From contig JAEVLN010000017.1 of the NCBI GenBank assembly GCA_018350325.1, forward strand, positions 1,512,666 through 1,576,665: a DNA stretch of 64,000 nucleotides, written 5' to 3'. Shown in pieces: positions 24,001 through 35,900 of the stretch. The translations under genes and the position numbers were made by a program. Position 1 is the stretch's first letter, and every line of letters begins with the position of its first letter. Under the pieces are notes generated by a model. That model was not told the DNA's origin. It saw only the letters and a program-made list of their open reading frames with translations, and did not search any database. Source of the DNA: Globodera rostochiensis. Lineage: Eukaryota; Nematoda; Chromadorea; Rhabditida; Heteroderidae.

Positions 24001-27000
24001 CCCTAACTCTGTTGGCCGATTTGGAAGATGAACGGCGTCCCGTGTTGGAGTTTACCGCCATTGTCGCCCCGTTGTCGCGTGCTGCGCAGAAACTTGCGCC
24101 TGTGTTGCGGACACTGCTTGAGGTTGTCAACGCCGATTTGCGACTGGCAATGAACCCAAAACAGCGACTAAGCGAACTTCCGTTGAAGCGGTGAGTTTTT
24201 TTAACAATTTTTAAAATAACATTTTTTATTTTGGAATATTCTAATTTTTTCTTGGAACTTCAGATTCTATCGCTATGTCCTCCGGGCAGAGCCGACATTC
24301 GGTGTCACTGGCTCTGTTGCGCCAAATGTGGCCCAATTTCGGGAATTGCCCCAAAAGCAACTGCTCACGCTCAATCTGATTGTGCCGGACGCTTGGATGG
24401 TGCAACCAGTGCGTGCCGAACACGATTTGGACAACATTCGCGTTGCTTCGGTCGGATTTATTATTTATTTGAATTTAATGATAAAAGTCACTTTATTATA
24501 TAATAATTGTTTATGGTGTTTTATTAATATTGCTTTCATTTTTTGAATAATTTAAATATTATTTATTGAAAATGCATTTGTTAAATATTTTTATTTCCAT
24601 ACAAAAGTTCAGGCAGCCAAGGACATTGTGGCACATTTTCAACTTCGGCACATTTTGCTTGAGGGCCATTGCTTCGAGGATCAGACCGGTAGTCCGCCTC
24701 GGGGCCTCCAATTTTTGCTGGGAACGCGTAACGAACCGGCACTGTTCGACACCATTGTGATGGCCAATCTTGGCTATTTCCAGCTCAAAGCTGGACCAGG
24801 TCAGGCAGAATTCGATTCGATGCTAATACAATTTGTTGAATTGACAGGCGCCTGGATTCTCCGTCTGCGTGATGGCCGATCAAAGCAGATTTATTCGCTC
24901 AGAAGCAGTGCCGATGCTGAGACCATTGGCATTGGTCCGCCAGCAGACAAAGCCGCCGATGTGGAGGAAGACGCTGAAGTTGAGGAGCTTCATATGCTGG
25001 TAGAAGAGATTTATTATATATTTTTAATAAATTGTTTTCCATAAAAATAAAATTTGCCCTTTTTTTCAGGTGGACAGTTTTTCCGGACGGACAATTCGTG
25101 TACGGGTCGCAAAACGGAAGGGTATGGAGAAACGGAGTTTGCTCAGCGAGGACAAGGACGGCAAGCAGCAAATGTCGGCGGATGGTGAGGAAATGGAGAT
25201 GGATGAACAGCAGGACGAAGAGGAGGGAAATTCCATTTGGTCCAATTTGGCGCCCAAACAAGTCGTCAAAAAGCTGTCCAGGTAGGCTAGGCGTTGTGTG
25301 GGAAGTTTCGATAATGTTGCTTGATGAAAATAGGCTGGGGGTGGTAATACTGTCAATTACGGTACTCGAGGCAATATATTCTGCTTCTTTTTGGAACTGA
25401 TAATTAATTTATCTAATTTGGGGGTGGGTGATAATACTGTCAATTACGGTACTCGAGGCAATATATTCTGCTTCTTTTTGGAACTGATAATTAATTTATC
25501 TAATTTGGGGGTGGGTGATAATACTGTCAATTACGGTACTTGAGGCAGAATTCTGCTTCTTCTTGGAACTGATAATTAATTTATCTAATTTGGGGGGTGG
25601 GTGGTAATACTTTCAATTACGGTACTCGAGGCAATATATTCTGCTTCTTTTTGGAACTGATAATTAATTTATCTAATTTGGGGGTGGGTGATAATACTGT
25701 CAATTACGGTACTTGAGGCAGAATTCTGCTTCTTCTTGGAACTGATAATTAATTTATCTAATTTGGGGGTGGGTGGTAATACTTTCAATTACGGTACTCG
25801 AGGCAATATATTCTGCTTCTTTTTGGAACTGATAATTAATTTATCTAATTTGGGGGTGGGTGATAATACTGTCAATTACGGTACTCGAGGCAATATATTC
25901 TGCTTCTTCTTGGAATTGATAATTAATTTGTCTAATTCTCTCATTTGCCCTTAGCAAATTGATGGGCAGCAGTGAAAAGTATGAACGGATTAACATTTTT
26001 TCGCTCGCCTCCGGCCATCTTTATGAGCGCTTCTTGCGCATCATGATGCTGTCCGTCATGAAGCATACCAAACATCCGGTGAAGTTCTGGCTGCTCAACA
26101 ATTACCTTTCACCCCAATTCAGGGTAATTTTTATTATTGATTTTTTATTAACATTTGTTGACAAAATTGTCATTTTAAATCATTTCTATGAATTGTTTTA
26201 TTTTAAGGAGTCCCTTCCCACAATGGCGTCTCACTACGGCTTTGACTATCAGCTGATTGAGTACAAATGGCCACGCTGGCTGCATCAACAGACGGAGAAA
26301 CAGCGCGTCATGTGGGGGTCAGTACAGACAAAAAGCATTTGCAGCCGTTACAGTCAGGGTGGCCATCGGCAAAACCCAAAAATCAGTATTAGCAGTTGAA
26401 AAATCAGGATCGGCCTATGCAAAAATGAGGAATATTTTTAGCGTACAAATATGCGGAGGATTTAAAATTAAGAAAATTTTGCGATTTTCTAATTCTTTAA
26501 AAATGCAATTTTTTTGTGCATTATGCTTTACAGGGGGGGGGGGGTGCCGATAGGCGCCGCCGAGAAAATTTTGACTGAAATTCCGATTTTTGGATTGGAT
26601 TTTTTTGTTAAGGGATTTGCAACCAAAATTTAAAAAAATGTCGGGTATTTTTGAAGCTTGTTATGAATGGGAGAAGTCCGGTGGCGCCAATAGGCGCCTC
26701 CGGAAATTTTTTGAGCAATTTAATGATATTTGTTAAGAAAATTGGCCATTTTCAGTGAGATCACTGAAAATTAGCAATTTTTGAAAAAAAAAAATCAGGA
26801 AAACACCCAAAAATCATGCAACAATGGGAAATCGGGAAAACACCCAAAAATCAGGAAAAACCTGACAAATAAGGTATGGTCACCCTGGTTACAGTCCCCC
26901 TCCTGTGCTATGCCAAAAACAGTTACATTAGTTTTTTTTTGAAATTTAGCTACAAGATTCTCTTCCTTGACGTTTTGTTCCCGCTGGACGTAAAGAAAAT

Positions 27001-27853
27001 AATTTTTGTTGACGCTGATCAAATTGTCCGGACGGACATGATGCAGTTGATGGAGCACGACTTGGAAGGTGCCTCGTACGGGTTTGTGTTATGATTTTTA
27101 TTTGCTTTTAACATTTTCCTTATGCTTTTTTGTTGTTGTTTAAGCTACACGCCCTTTTGCGACAGTCGCAAGTCAATGGATGGCTTTCGTTTTTGGAAGA
27201 GCGGCTACTGGGCTCAGCATTTGGCAGGACGAAAATACCATATCAGTGCCCTTTATGTTGTGGATTTGGTCAAATTTCGGTACATTCATTTTTAATTTAA
27301 TTCTTAATATTTTAATTTTTTAAAATTTAAGCCAAATTGCCGCAGGCGATCGTCTCCGGGGCCAATACCAAGGGCTCAGCTCGGACCCGAACTCACTGTC
27401 CAACCTGGACCAGGACTTGCCAAATAACATGGTGGGATGGAGAATGCGCTTTTGTGGGGTGGAATTTAACAGGATTTTTTCAAGATCTCGTTCGAAATCT
27501 TGGTTACAATATTTTTCTAAAAATGTCCGTGCTCAGATTCACCAAGTTCGGATCCACTCTCTTCCGCAAGAATGGCTTTGGTGCGAGACTTGGTGTGACG
27601 ATGCTTCAAAAGACGCTGCAAAAACCATTGATCTGGTAATTTTTTGTTAAACTTAATCATATTTATTATTATTGTTTTTTAATATTTTTTTCAATTTAAG
27701 TGTAATAATCCGCAGACAAAGGAGCCCAAGTTGGACTCGGCAGTGCGAATTGTGGCGGAATGGGCAGAGCTGGACAACGAGATCAAGCAGTTGTGGGCCA
27801 CCGGTGTTGAAAAACCCGCAGAAAAAATTGCTGATGAACATGAAGAGTTGTGA
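15098..27853 (+). CDS. uggt: UDP-glucose:glycoprotein glucosyltransferase (UGGT)
   Basis: ER-lumen folding sensor that re-glucosylates misfolded N-glycoproteins so that calreticulin/calnexin rebind them. The ATG at 15098 starts a signal peptide ([15 protein letters not shown]). Exon 1 (15098-15267) joins exon 2 at 15861 to give the thioredoxin-like start [20 protein letters not shown]. Diagnostic blocks follow: [12 protein letters not shown] (18500), [20 protein letters not shown] (18733), [19 protein letters not shown] (19060-19180), [15 protein letters not shown] (20243), [15 protein letters not shown] (20930/21341), [11 protein letters not shown] (22410) and [16 protein letters not shown] (23010). 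The C-terminal GT24 domain contains [20 protein letters not shown] (25990), [13 protein letters not shown], the DxD motif in [13 protein letters not shown] (27000), LDQDLPNNM (27410) and [14 protein letters not shown] (27560). It ends HEEL, a KDEL-like ER-retention signal. Length is about that of the full family. Introns are transposon-rich, and two donors appear to be GC (16806 and 21475). Confidence 0.95.
16201..16560. repeat. GC palindrome and C-rich stretch in a UGGT intron
   Basis: At 16208-16231 a copy of the GC-rich near-palindrome occurs in reverse orientation, followed by C-rich tracts (16240-16260, 16500-16540). The intron carries no coding signal, although frames run through it by composition. 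Confidence 0.7.
19358..19440. repeat. Degenerate fragment of the 43.6-kb foldback family, in a UGGT intron
   Basis: GTGTAGAGTCCGAATCTGAC followed by CATTTTGACC and CCCGGACCCG matches, with substitutions, the arm of the element at 43592-44101 (GTGTAGAATCCGAATCTGAC...CCCGGACCCG). It is a single arm with no second arm nearby. Confidence 0.6.
20026..20176. mobile_element. MITE-like repeat, GATGGGCGAAA ends, in a UGGT intron
   Basis: The left end GTGATGGGCGAAAC and right end TTTCGCCCATCTC are inverted. The interior is a low-complexity ACGAAAC-type array. The target duplication is not clear (TTCGG on both sides). A partial relative with ACGAAAACGAAACG occurs near 45410-45460. Confidence 0.5.
21100..21241. 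mobile_element. GAGATCTCGA foldback repeat in a UGGT intron
   Basis: AT-rich arms filled with GATCGAGATCTCG-type motifs, ending GATCGGTCCTGGCTCTA. It belongs to the family seen complete at 36523-36696 and 59157-59245. Confidence 0.7.
25335..25945. repeat. 87-bp intronic minisatellite, about 7 copies
   Basis: The unit contains AATACTGTCAATTACGGTAC followed by TGCTTCTTTTTGGAACTGA and AATTTGGGGGTGGGTG. The first three starts (25346, 25433, 25520) give a constant 87-bp period, and two sub-variants differ at ACTTGAGGCAGAATTC. The array fills the UGGT intron just before the GT24 catalytic domain. The open frame through it is a by-product of the period being a multiple of three. Confidence 0.95.
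26355..26887. mobile_element. hAT-like MITE, 533 bp, TSD GTTACAGT, in a UGGT intron
   Basis: The ends are CAGGGTGGCCAT and ATGGTCACCCTG, with the 8-bp duplication GTTACAGT at 26347-26354 and 26888-26895. The interior has AAAACCCAAAAATCAGG-type repeats near both ends and two GC-rich palindromes (26541-26563 and 26678-26702) separated by TTTGTTAAGGGATTTGCAAC. No coding. Confidence 0.95.
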
Positions 27854-28750
27854 ACAACAATTTTATATAGTCCGCAGGTCAAAATGCCTCAAGGAAAATT
27901 TGAACTTAATTTATTGTGTGAATTGTGTTGTTGTTTGCATTTATTTTATTTTCAAAATTAACTTTAAGCATGAAGTCAACTGAAACTCATATATATTTTG
28001 TTGTTCCTTATACTAGAGACCGGTTAAAAAATTCCGGCACGGGAATTCAAAAACGACCGGCTTTTCCCGTTCCCGTTAAAAGTGCCGTTGGGCCCAAATT
28101 AACGGGACCGGGAATCGCGCACTTTTCCCGCTGGAGTCCCGTTCCCGCCGAGCTTTAGTTTTTTACGTCAACATTGTTAATTTTATTTCGTGCATATTTT
28201 GTTCATTGTAGATTTTTTAAAATGTGAAAACGTTCAGCGAATTCGCCTTTCTTTCCCTTTTTTTGAAACTTAGATTCGAGCGTTGTATGCGGGATACCGT
28301 AAAAGAATCCGGCACGATGTACAGACAAGACATTTCTCCGCTAAAATGGCTTTTTATTGGAAACGACCACATTTCGTTATATAACCAACCTTCTGACCAA
28401 TGCCTCCTTAGCGTGCTTTCTGAACACCAAAACCTAACAAATTTTATCAATTGGCCACGCTTTGGTCTGCTGACGGTGCTGCTTTTCTCCTCCTTCTCCG
28501 TCTTCAAGTTCTGTTGCTGTGCTGCTTCCCTCCCTGGTATCCGCCGTTCTCTTCTCGGGTCCTTCGCCCACACGGTCCTACCTTTCGGCAAATGAACTGT
28601 GCGAGGCACTTTCAGTCAGCGACCGATGGAACGACAATCTGCGCTTGACGGGCGCACACTTTTGCACTTCACAAGAGAGAACAAAGGTCCATTGTCATAA
28701 AAAAGCAATATTTGGGAATTTTGTGGGATTCTTTCAGAATTTTACCAACA
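27854..28750. other. UGGT 3' flank and unassigned stretch
   Basis: Segment 28015-28157 is a GGGACCGGGA/CCCGTTCCCG-type palindromic repeat. At 28474-28690 an open plus-strand frame contains YLSANELCEALSVSDRWNDN before a possible GT donor, so a stray exon is conceivable. It has no ATG, no recognisable family and no neighbouring exons, so it is not called as a gene. Confidence 0.35.
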
Positions 28751-28759
28751 TCTAAGAAC

Positions 28760-29612
28760 CTAATGCACGAGACCGAAAATTTCTCGATACTCGAGCCCTA
28801 GCCCGATACTTTACCTCGAGACTCGAGCCCTAGCCCGATACTTTACCTCGAGACTCGAGCCCTAGCCCGATACTTTACTTCGAGACTCGAGCCTGAGCCC
28901 GATACTTTACCTCGAGACTCGAGCCCGAGCCCGATACTTTACCTCGAGACTCGAGCCCGAGCCCGATACTTTACCTCGAGACTCGAGCCCGAGCCCGATA
29001 CTTTACTTCGAGACTCGAGCCTGAGCCCGATACTTTACCTCGAGACTCGAGCCCTAGCCCGATACTTTACTTCGAGACTCGAGCCTGAGCCCGATACTTT
29101 ACCTCGAGACTCGAGCCCGAGCCCGATACTTTACTTCGAGACTCGAGCCCGAGCCCGATACTTTACCTCGAGACTCGAGCCCGCTACTTTACCTCTAGAC
29201 TCGAGCCCGAGCCCGATACTTTACCTCGAGACTCGAGCCCGAGCCCGATACTTTACCTCGAGACTCGAGCCCGCTACTTTACCTCGAGACTCGAGCCCGA
29301 GCCCGATACTTTACCTCGAGACTCGAGCCCGAGCCCGATACTTTACCTCGAGACTCGAGCCCGAGCCCGATACTTTACCTCGAGACTCGAGCCCTAGCCC
29401 GATACTTTACTTCGAGACTCGAGCCCAAGCCCGATTACCTCGAGACTCGAGCCCGAGCCCGATACTACCTCGAGACTCGAGCCCGAGCCCGATACTACCT
29501 CGAGACTCGAGCCCGAGCCCGATACTTTACCTCGAGACTCGAGCCCGAGACCCAAAAAACCCGAGAGTTTTCTCGCGTTGATACTCGATATCGAGACTCT
29601 CGTGCAACACTA
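28760..29612. repeat. CTCGAG minisatellite, about 31 bp x 25, with inverted ends
   Basis: Head-to-tail units contain CTCGAGACTCGAGCCCGAGC followed by CCGATACTTTAC, with shortened variants near 29190, 29270 and 29440-29510. The array is bounded by GCACGAGACCGAAAATTTCT on the left and CTCGATATCGAGACTCTCGT (then GC) on the right. GCACGAGA/TCTCGTGC are inverted, so the array may be the core of a MITE. It lies between UGGT and the RPGRIP1L-like gene. Confidence 0.9.
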
Positions 29613-29956
29613 CTAATTAATAATTCGCTAAATGTTTTTATTTCACAATTTTTAATGAGTACTTTCTCAATTTGTTGCTAATGGCAACCAGCAGCAGCAG
29701 CAGCAGCAATTGATTGATGAGACCGGCGGTAGAGGCGGGGGAAGACCACACAACAACAAACACCCGCCCGACCACCGCCTTTTTCAAATAACAAAATCGG
29801 ACAAAATTAGTGCCCGTAACGGACTTCCGCCGGCTTTCTCCGTGCCCGGGTTCAAATTCGGCAACGCACACCAAAATAATTTTATATCATTTTTTCATAA
29901 AAGCAGCAAAATATTATTACGTAATTTAATAAATTTTTGGACATTTTCACAGATTT

Positions 29957-32900
29957 ATGAGCGCCGCTCGGACGCCAATTGAGCGCTGGAGCCGGGAGGA
30001 ATTGGAGGATCGCTTCCATTCCGTTGCCGAGAATCTTTCAGCTTTCAAACAAAAAAACAATCGACTTGAACGTGACGTGAAAATGTAAAAAAAGAAATTT
30101 AATCATTTTAAATAAACAAACCTTGCAGTTTAAATGGACGAATTGGTGGCAGAAATCAGCAGAGGGCGACGCTTCCAAATGGGTTGCCGCCGCCGCAAAA
30201 AGACGAATTGGACGATTTGCACCGGACCAATCAGCTGATGGCACAAAAGGCAGAAATGAATAAATGAAATAAAATAAAAATATTAATATAAAAAATATTG
30301 TTTTTTTGTGAATTAGGTTGCTGAATTGTTTTCACTAAATTCAGCTAAAAGTGCTCAAACATCAGCTTCTCAACTACACAAAAATAAACTCAACAACTTT
30401 GGCCAGTCGTTACAGACCAACAACGACGGGTCAACAACAGCAACCGAAGGTTGGCACATATTTTGTTAGATAGATACTAACTTCTTAAGTCTGGACTTGA
30501 AGGCCAACCAAGATTTCAACAAGGTCTCGAATCTTGAAAACCAAAAATTGCGGTGAAATTTTGTCGATCGACAGATTTCGATCAAGATCTCAGATCTCGA
30601 AGAGTCCGGGCTCTACATTAAAAGATGCGAGTTTGGCGCAAGGCTTTTAAAAATTCAGAATCGCCAAGGCCGTAGGCCTCAGAGTGCCGTTGTCCGGTCC
30701 AGCGCGAATCAATTGGCCACCTCTGCAAACAGAACAATCGCTGATGCTGTTGCTGCTGTTGATCAGCCAAAACCGGAGCGGACGGTTGAAGCGAATTTAA
30801 TAGGACAACAAAATTGTGACAAAAAACGTCGTCCAATCAGTCAGCCGGCGGCGATAGACGAGTAAAATGATTTGTATTTTATTGGGGTACAAATCAGGGG
30901 CGTGAATCGCTATCGCTATCGCGCGATATATATCGGCATACCGTATATCGCTATCGCATTGGAAAATTGTTTTATCGCCTATCGCATTAAAAAATTCGAT
31001 ATCGCATATTGCCGATCGCTTTTTTTCGGCGCGATTCACATCCCTGGTGCAAATGGAATTTTATTGCAATTCTAATACATATAATGGATATACAATGAGC
31101 TCATAAATATTCAAAAATAGATTCGAAAATGAAAAATATTTTGTTGTAATTCAGAGGCCAAAAAAGCAAAATAAAAAAATATATTTTGCAGATGATTTTA
31201 TTAAAATACAAAAAATAAATTTGTTTATTTTTTGCTGTTTAATTTAATAAATATGGAGGTCAAAAACTCAAGCTATGTATGTACACAAATATGTCCACTC
31301 CCTTTTAATATTTTGTGATTTTTATAAATTTTGATGATTTTTCAAAAATAACAAATCCATTTTTTTTGCGATAAAGAAAAAGGGATGATAAACCAATCAC
31401 ACTTAAAGAATGCGTGGATTTGTGGAAAATGATGCGGTTGTTGACTTTGAGGATATAAGCCATGAAATCGAAATAACGACTGATCGGAGCAGCAGAAACA
31501 TTCGACTGCAGCAGCAAAACGGCGGAATTGGGTAAAATTTAAATAATAATAATTATATTTTATTTATTTTTATTTAATAAAATATTTTTCGCCAAAGGAA
31601 TGAATTAAAAGAAAAATTGCGCGAGATGCAAAGGCAAAACAGAAAAGTGACTGATGAAAATGAAGAATTACGCTTCAGTCTGGAGAAAAACGAACAGGTA
31701 ATTTTAATTTAATATTTATTATTTTAGACCAAATATTTAATAAATTAAACAAAAATTAATTTTAAATTTGTTGCAGCGTTTATCCACACTTCGCAGGGAA
31801 TACGACCGAACTGCGCAAGAGCTGTCGCAATCCCAGCGCGAGCTGCGCTCGCAGTCTGACTTGTTAAGCAGTTCGCAGGAGGACTCGCATCGTCGTGCAG
31901 AAGGCAGCGCACGAGGTGCCGAAATTGCTGACCGCGAATTGGCTATAGTGCGGGAGGAGTGCCGCGCGTTGAGGAGTGCGCACGAGAGGCTGGTCAAAAA
32001 GTGCGATTAAATTTATAAAATACAATAAACATAAAAAGCAAATAATATATGAACTTTTTCAAATTCTTTAATAATTTTAGCTAATTTTTACATCGTTTGC
32101 CTCCCTACATTGAGTACAAAAATGGGATTTTTCTCAAATCTTGGACACTTTTCCTAGAAAAGTTAGAAAAACCCTAATGGTTTCGGTTAACCGTTCTTGA
32201 ACAACCCTAATGATAACAATTACCTAATCTTTAATCAAATTAACAATATCAAATAATTTTTTAGATCACTGGAGCAAGAAAATAGTGGAAAAGCTGCTTT
32301 GGAAGAGCTGATGCGCCTGCGGGGAAAATTGCAACAGAGTGAGACAGAAAACGAATTGGACACTGCAGAAAGGGAGACAGAGATTCAAAGATTGAGGAGA
32401 GAGAACACAATATTGAGAGAGACTAGAGAAAAAGAGATGGACGATATATTGGGGAAGAGCGGGAAAGAAGAAACCAATCAACAAACGTTGCAGCCGACCA
32501 ATGAACAAAAAAGGGTTACGGTAACGAAAATTTTTTAAATTTAATTTAATACAGTACAAAATTGCCATACTTAGAGATAGGATCGATCAAGAATTTCGAT
32601 CGGTCCGATCTCTAGTAAAATGACTCATTTTAATAAATACATCGAGTGGATTATTTTAATTAATTTTTAAATTGTTTCCAATTTCAGCAAAATGATTCAA
32701 CGGTTAATGAGCCAAAAGAAAATGTGAAAATCATTCAAAATCAGCGGAATGGCGGCGAAATGTTGCTAAACAAATTGTTTTCGGATGTTCTTGGCATTGT
32801 TGACAGCCATTTGGACTCGCACAATAAAACTATCGATGGCGGCGCCCATTTCCCTATTGGCGATGGAAATTCGGGAGAAAGGTAATAAATATTATGATCA

Positions 32901-35900
32901 AACGGTCAATAAATGTGGTGGATGATTAGTTTTTATGTTTAATCAAATATTTTAAATTTAAATTTAATAAAATGATTATATAGGCAGTAGAGAGCGGCCC
33001 CAAAGCGGTTTTCGGGATTGGACCAGCTAAATCCCGACCCAATCACGATAATCTTCCCAAAATGGTTTGCCCGGATTCTTGGTTTGGATCCCGGCAAATA
33101 CCGAGACCGATCAGTCCCCAAAGACTTTTTCGGTATCCCAGGGGATTTCCATAATGAGAAAAATTCCGAAAATTGCCTGAGGCGTCTGTCGAGAAATTTT
33201 GATTTGCAACCCAAATTTTTAAAAAAGAGGTATTTTCTTTTTTGCGCTCGAGCACAATTTTAGTAAAAAAGTAAAAATGAAAATTCAAAAATTATTTGCT
33301 AAATATTTTTAGGTGGCAAAAATTGTATGAGGATGTGTATTTTGAGCTGGATAAAGTGCGAAAATTGCTGCTTAGTGAGCATAAAATTAATGTACAACTT
33401 AAGGAAGAGGTTTTTTTATTATAACATATCTCATAATTTATTAAGCAATTAAAATGAAAAATAAAATAAATAAATAAATACATAAATACATTTTTTCTTA
33501 AAAATGCACAGAAACGCCAAATTGAGACCGAATTGGATTTTGCAAAAACAAAGTGCGAAAAACAATTGGCCGAATTGAGGGGCGAGTTGGGGGAGAGAGG
33601 AAAACAAATTGCTGTGTTGGAAAATGAGTTGGAATGGGTGGCAAAGAGTGGACAAATTCGGCATACCGTACTGAGTGCTTCTACTGTAAGTGCTTATAGC
33701 TATACCGTATCTTCTTGCTTGATATTGACAGCTACCGAACGAATCAAATGCAGACCGGCACAAATCAATAATTTGCTTCTTCTTCAACCGTAATCGATTC
33801 AGGCAAACTTAAAGCCATTCGAAAGCTCTTGACGAGATGAAGCTATTGCTTCTTAATGAGCTAAAGCTTCAACTATTTGAGAGCTTTTGAATGGCTTTAA
33901 GTATGGCTGAATCGGTTATGGTTGAAGCAAGTTATTGCGCCGGTCTGCATTCGCATCGGTCTGGGTTTACCAGCGATGTAACCGGATTTCCGAACATTTT
34001 TGAGTCCTGAATGCCGAGTTTTGGATTTTGGCGAAAATGCGGAATTTTCATAAAAATAGGCGATTCGTAGTTTTGGATCAGTTTTTCAGAAAAAAATTGT
34101 TGGAATCTTTTAAACATTTAATGAAAAAGGAAATTTTAATATGTAATTATTATTTGCTATAGATATTTCAAAAATTGAAAATTTTAAAGTTTTACTGACT
34201 TTTTTGTGTTCCGGAATTCCGGTTTTTGGATTGCGGGCAATTTTTTACATTTTAATGTTTGTCTTCGATTACAGCCCAGCTGGTCTGTTGGTTAATAAAT
34301 TTTATTTGTTTATTCAATGTAAAGCAAAAAAATGGTTTAATTTTATTTAATTTTAGCAGAAAAAAGCGAGCCCTGATGACTACAGTGAAAAAAGTGCTTC
34401 AGCAATTGAGGTCGTTTGTGCAATAATTTTTAAAATATAAATTTAAAAACATTCATTTTGAATTTACAGCCAACGGAGTTGACATTGCAAATATCAAAAA
34501 TTGTGCTCACGGAAGAAGCAATTCGACAAGCCCAAAATCCGTGTCCAATGCTGTTTTTGGCCATCGAATTTTTCGACTTTGAAACGCAAACGACCAAAGT
34601 GATGAATGGGCCAGAGTAATTAGCATAATTTTTGAAATGGCATAATTTGTTTCTTCTTATTATTGCTTTAGGGCAATTTTCGATTTTACGACAATGTTCG
34701 AAGCGCCGATCTCCGACCTTTTCATTCACTACATCCAAACGGTAAAAATGATGATTTTATACAAAATTCAAATTTTTTTGTTAAAATCTAAATATATAAT
34801 ATTTTATTATTTTAAAAACATTTGAAGCAGGGCTCCCACCTTATAAAGGCTAGGCTCAAGGACGCATATGTTTATTTTCAAGTACATAACTGTCAAATTT
34901 CAAAAACTATTTTAACAAAACAAAAAACACGACTTTTTTTGGTAATGTCATCAACTTTTGTTATAAAATTTTCACCAAAAAAACGGAATAAAAAATTTAT
35001 ACAATCAAATCATGATTTCAATTTCTAAGAATGAAGGTCGGTTTTACCTTTCAAGGACTGTCCTTGCCATTCAAGGACATATGGGAGTCTTGAATTAAAT
35101 AAAAAAGTTTGTTTTATGTCGCCCCTATATTTTACGATGCAATTTATTTATTTTGTTTGTTGCATATTTTAGGAAGGAATGGAAGTCGAATTGTACTCAG
35201 TCGCCGAGGGGCTCAATCATGAATTGTGGTCAAAGGCCCAAATTCCATTGAAAAAATTGCTTTCCACTCAAACACCGACGCAATTTCAGTAGGGGAAAAG
35301 TTAGAAATTTAAAAATTTAATAATTTTTTTAACTTTAGCGGTCAGCTCAAATTTTGTGTTATGAATTGCGACGAGAAGCAGCAGCCGCTGCTGTTGGCCA
35401 CAGCGTTCTATTCAATGCAAGTGCCTTTTTCGTTGTTACGTGCCCTAAACGCACAACGGCGACGAATGGTCGCGTCGGCAATGATTCCGATCGGGAAAAG
35501 AGGCGAGCATTTCGAAGCAAATTATTGTTCATTTTTTTGTTTTTTTTTTAATGTTTTAAATGTACATACTTCCAACTAGAGATCGGAGTGATCGAGATTC
35601 TTGATCGACGAAATTTTACGAGATCTTAGTGCTTTTACAAGATTCTCAATCGAAATCTCGATCAGTCCTCAAGCCCGGTCTCTCTACTTCCAAGGTACAT
35701 GGGTACCCGTTTTTTTCTCTTTAAAAGTGCAATATTTTGGACCAATTAATAATTTAATTAAATAATTTTCTTCATTTTTTAATTATAAAACTTGGATTAA
35801 ATCTGATTAACCTTTACATATAACTAGAGCTCCCTGATTTATTTTTAGTCCAATTAAGTTTCAATAAAAAGGTCCTTTACGTTTTTGACCATTTTTAAAA

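Noticed and set aside
25688..25954. Repetitive open frame in the UGGT intron
   Set aside because: It is a translated 87-bp minisatellite, and the flanking exons join in frame across it.
28217..28760. Overlapping plus and minus frames after UGGT
   Set aside because: No ATG with a leader-splice site, no consistent exon chain and no recognised family. One segment (SANELCEALSVSDRWNDN) looks protein-like but is isolated.
28760..29612. CRISPR-like array
   Set aside because: The units abut without unique spacers, in a eukaryotic genome; this is a minisatellite.
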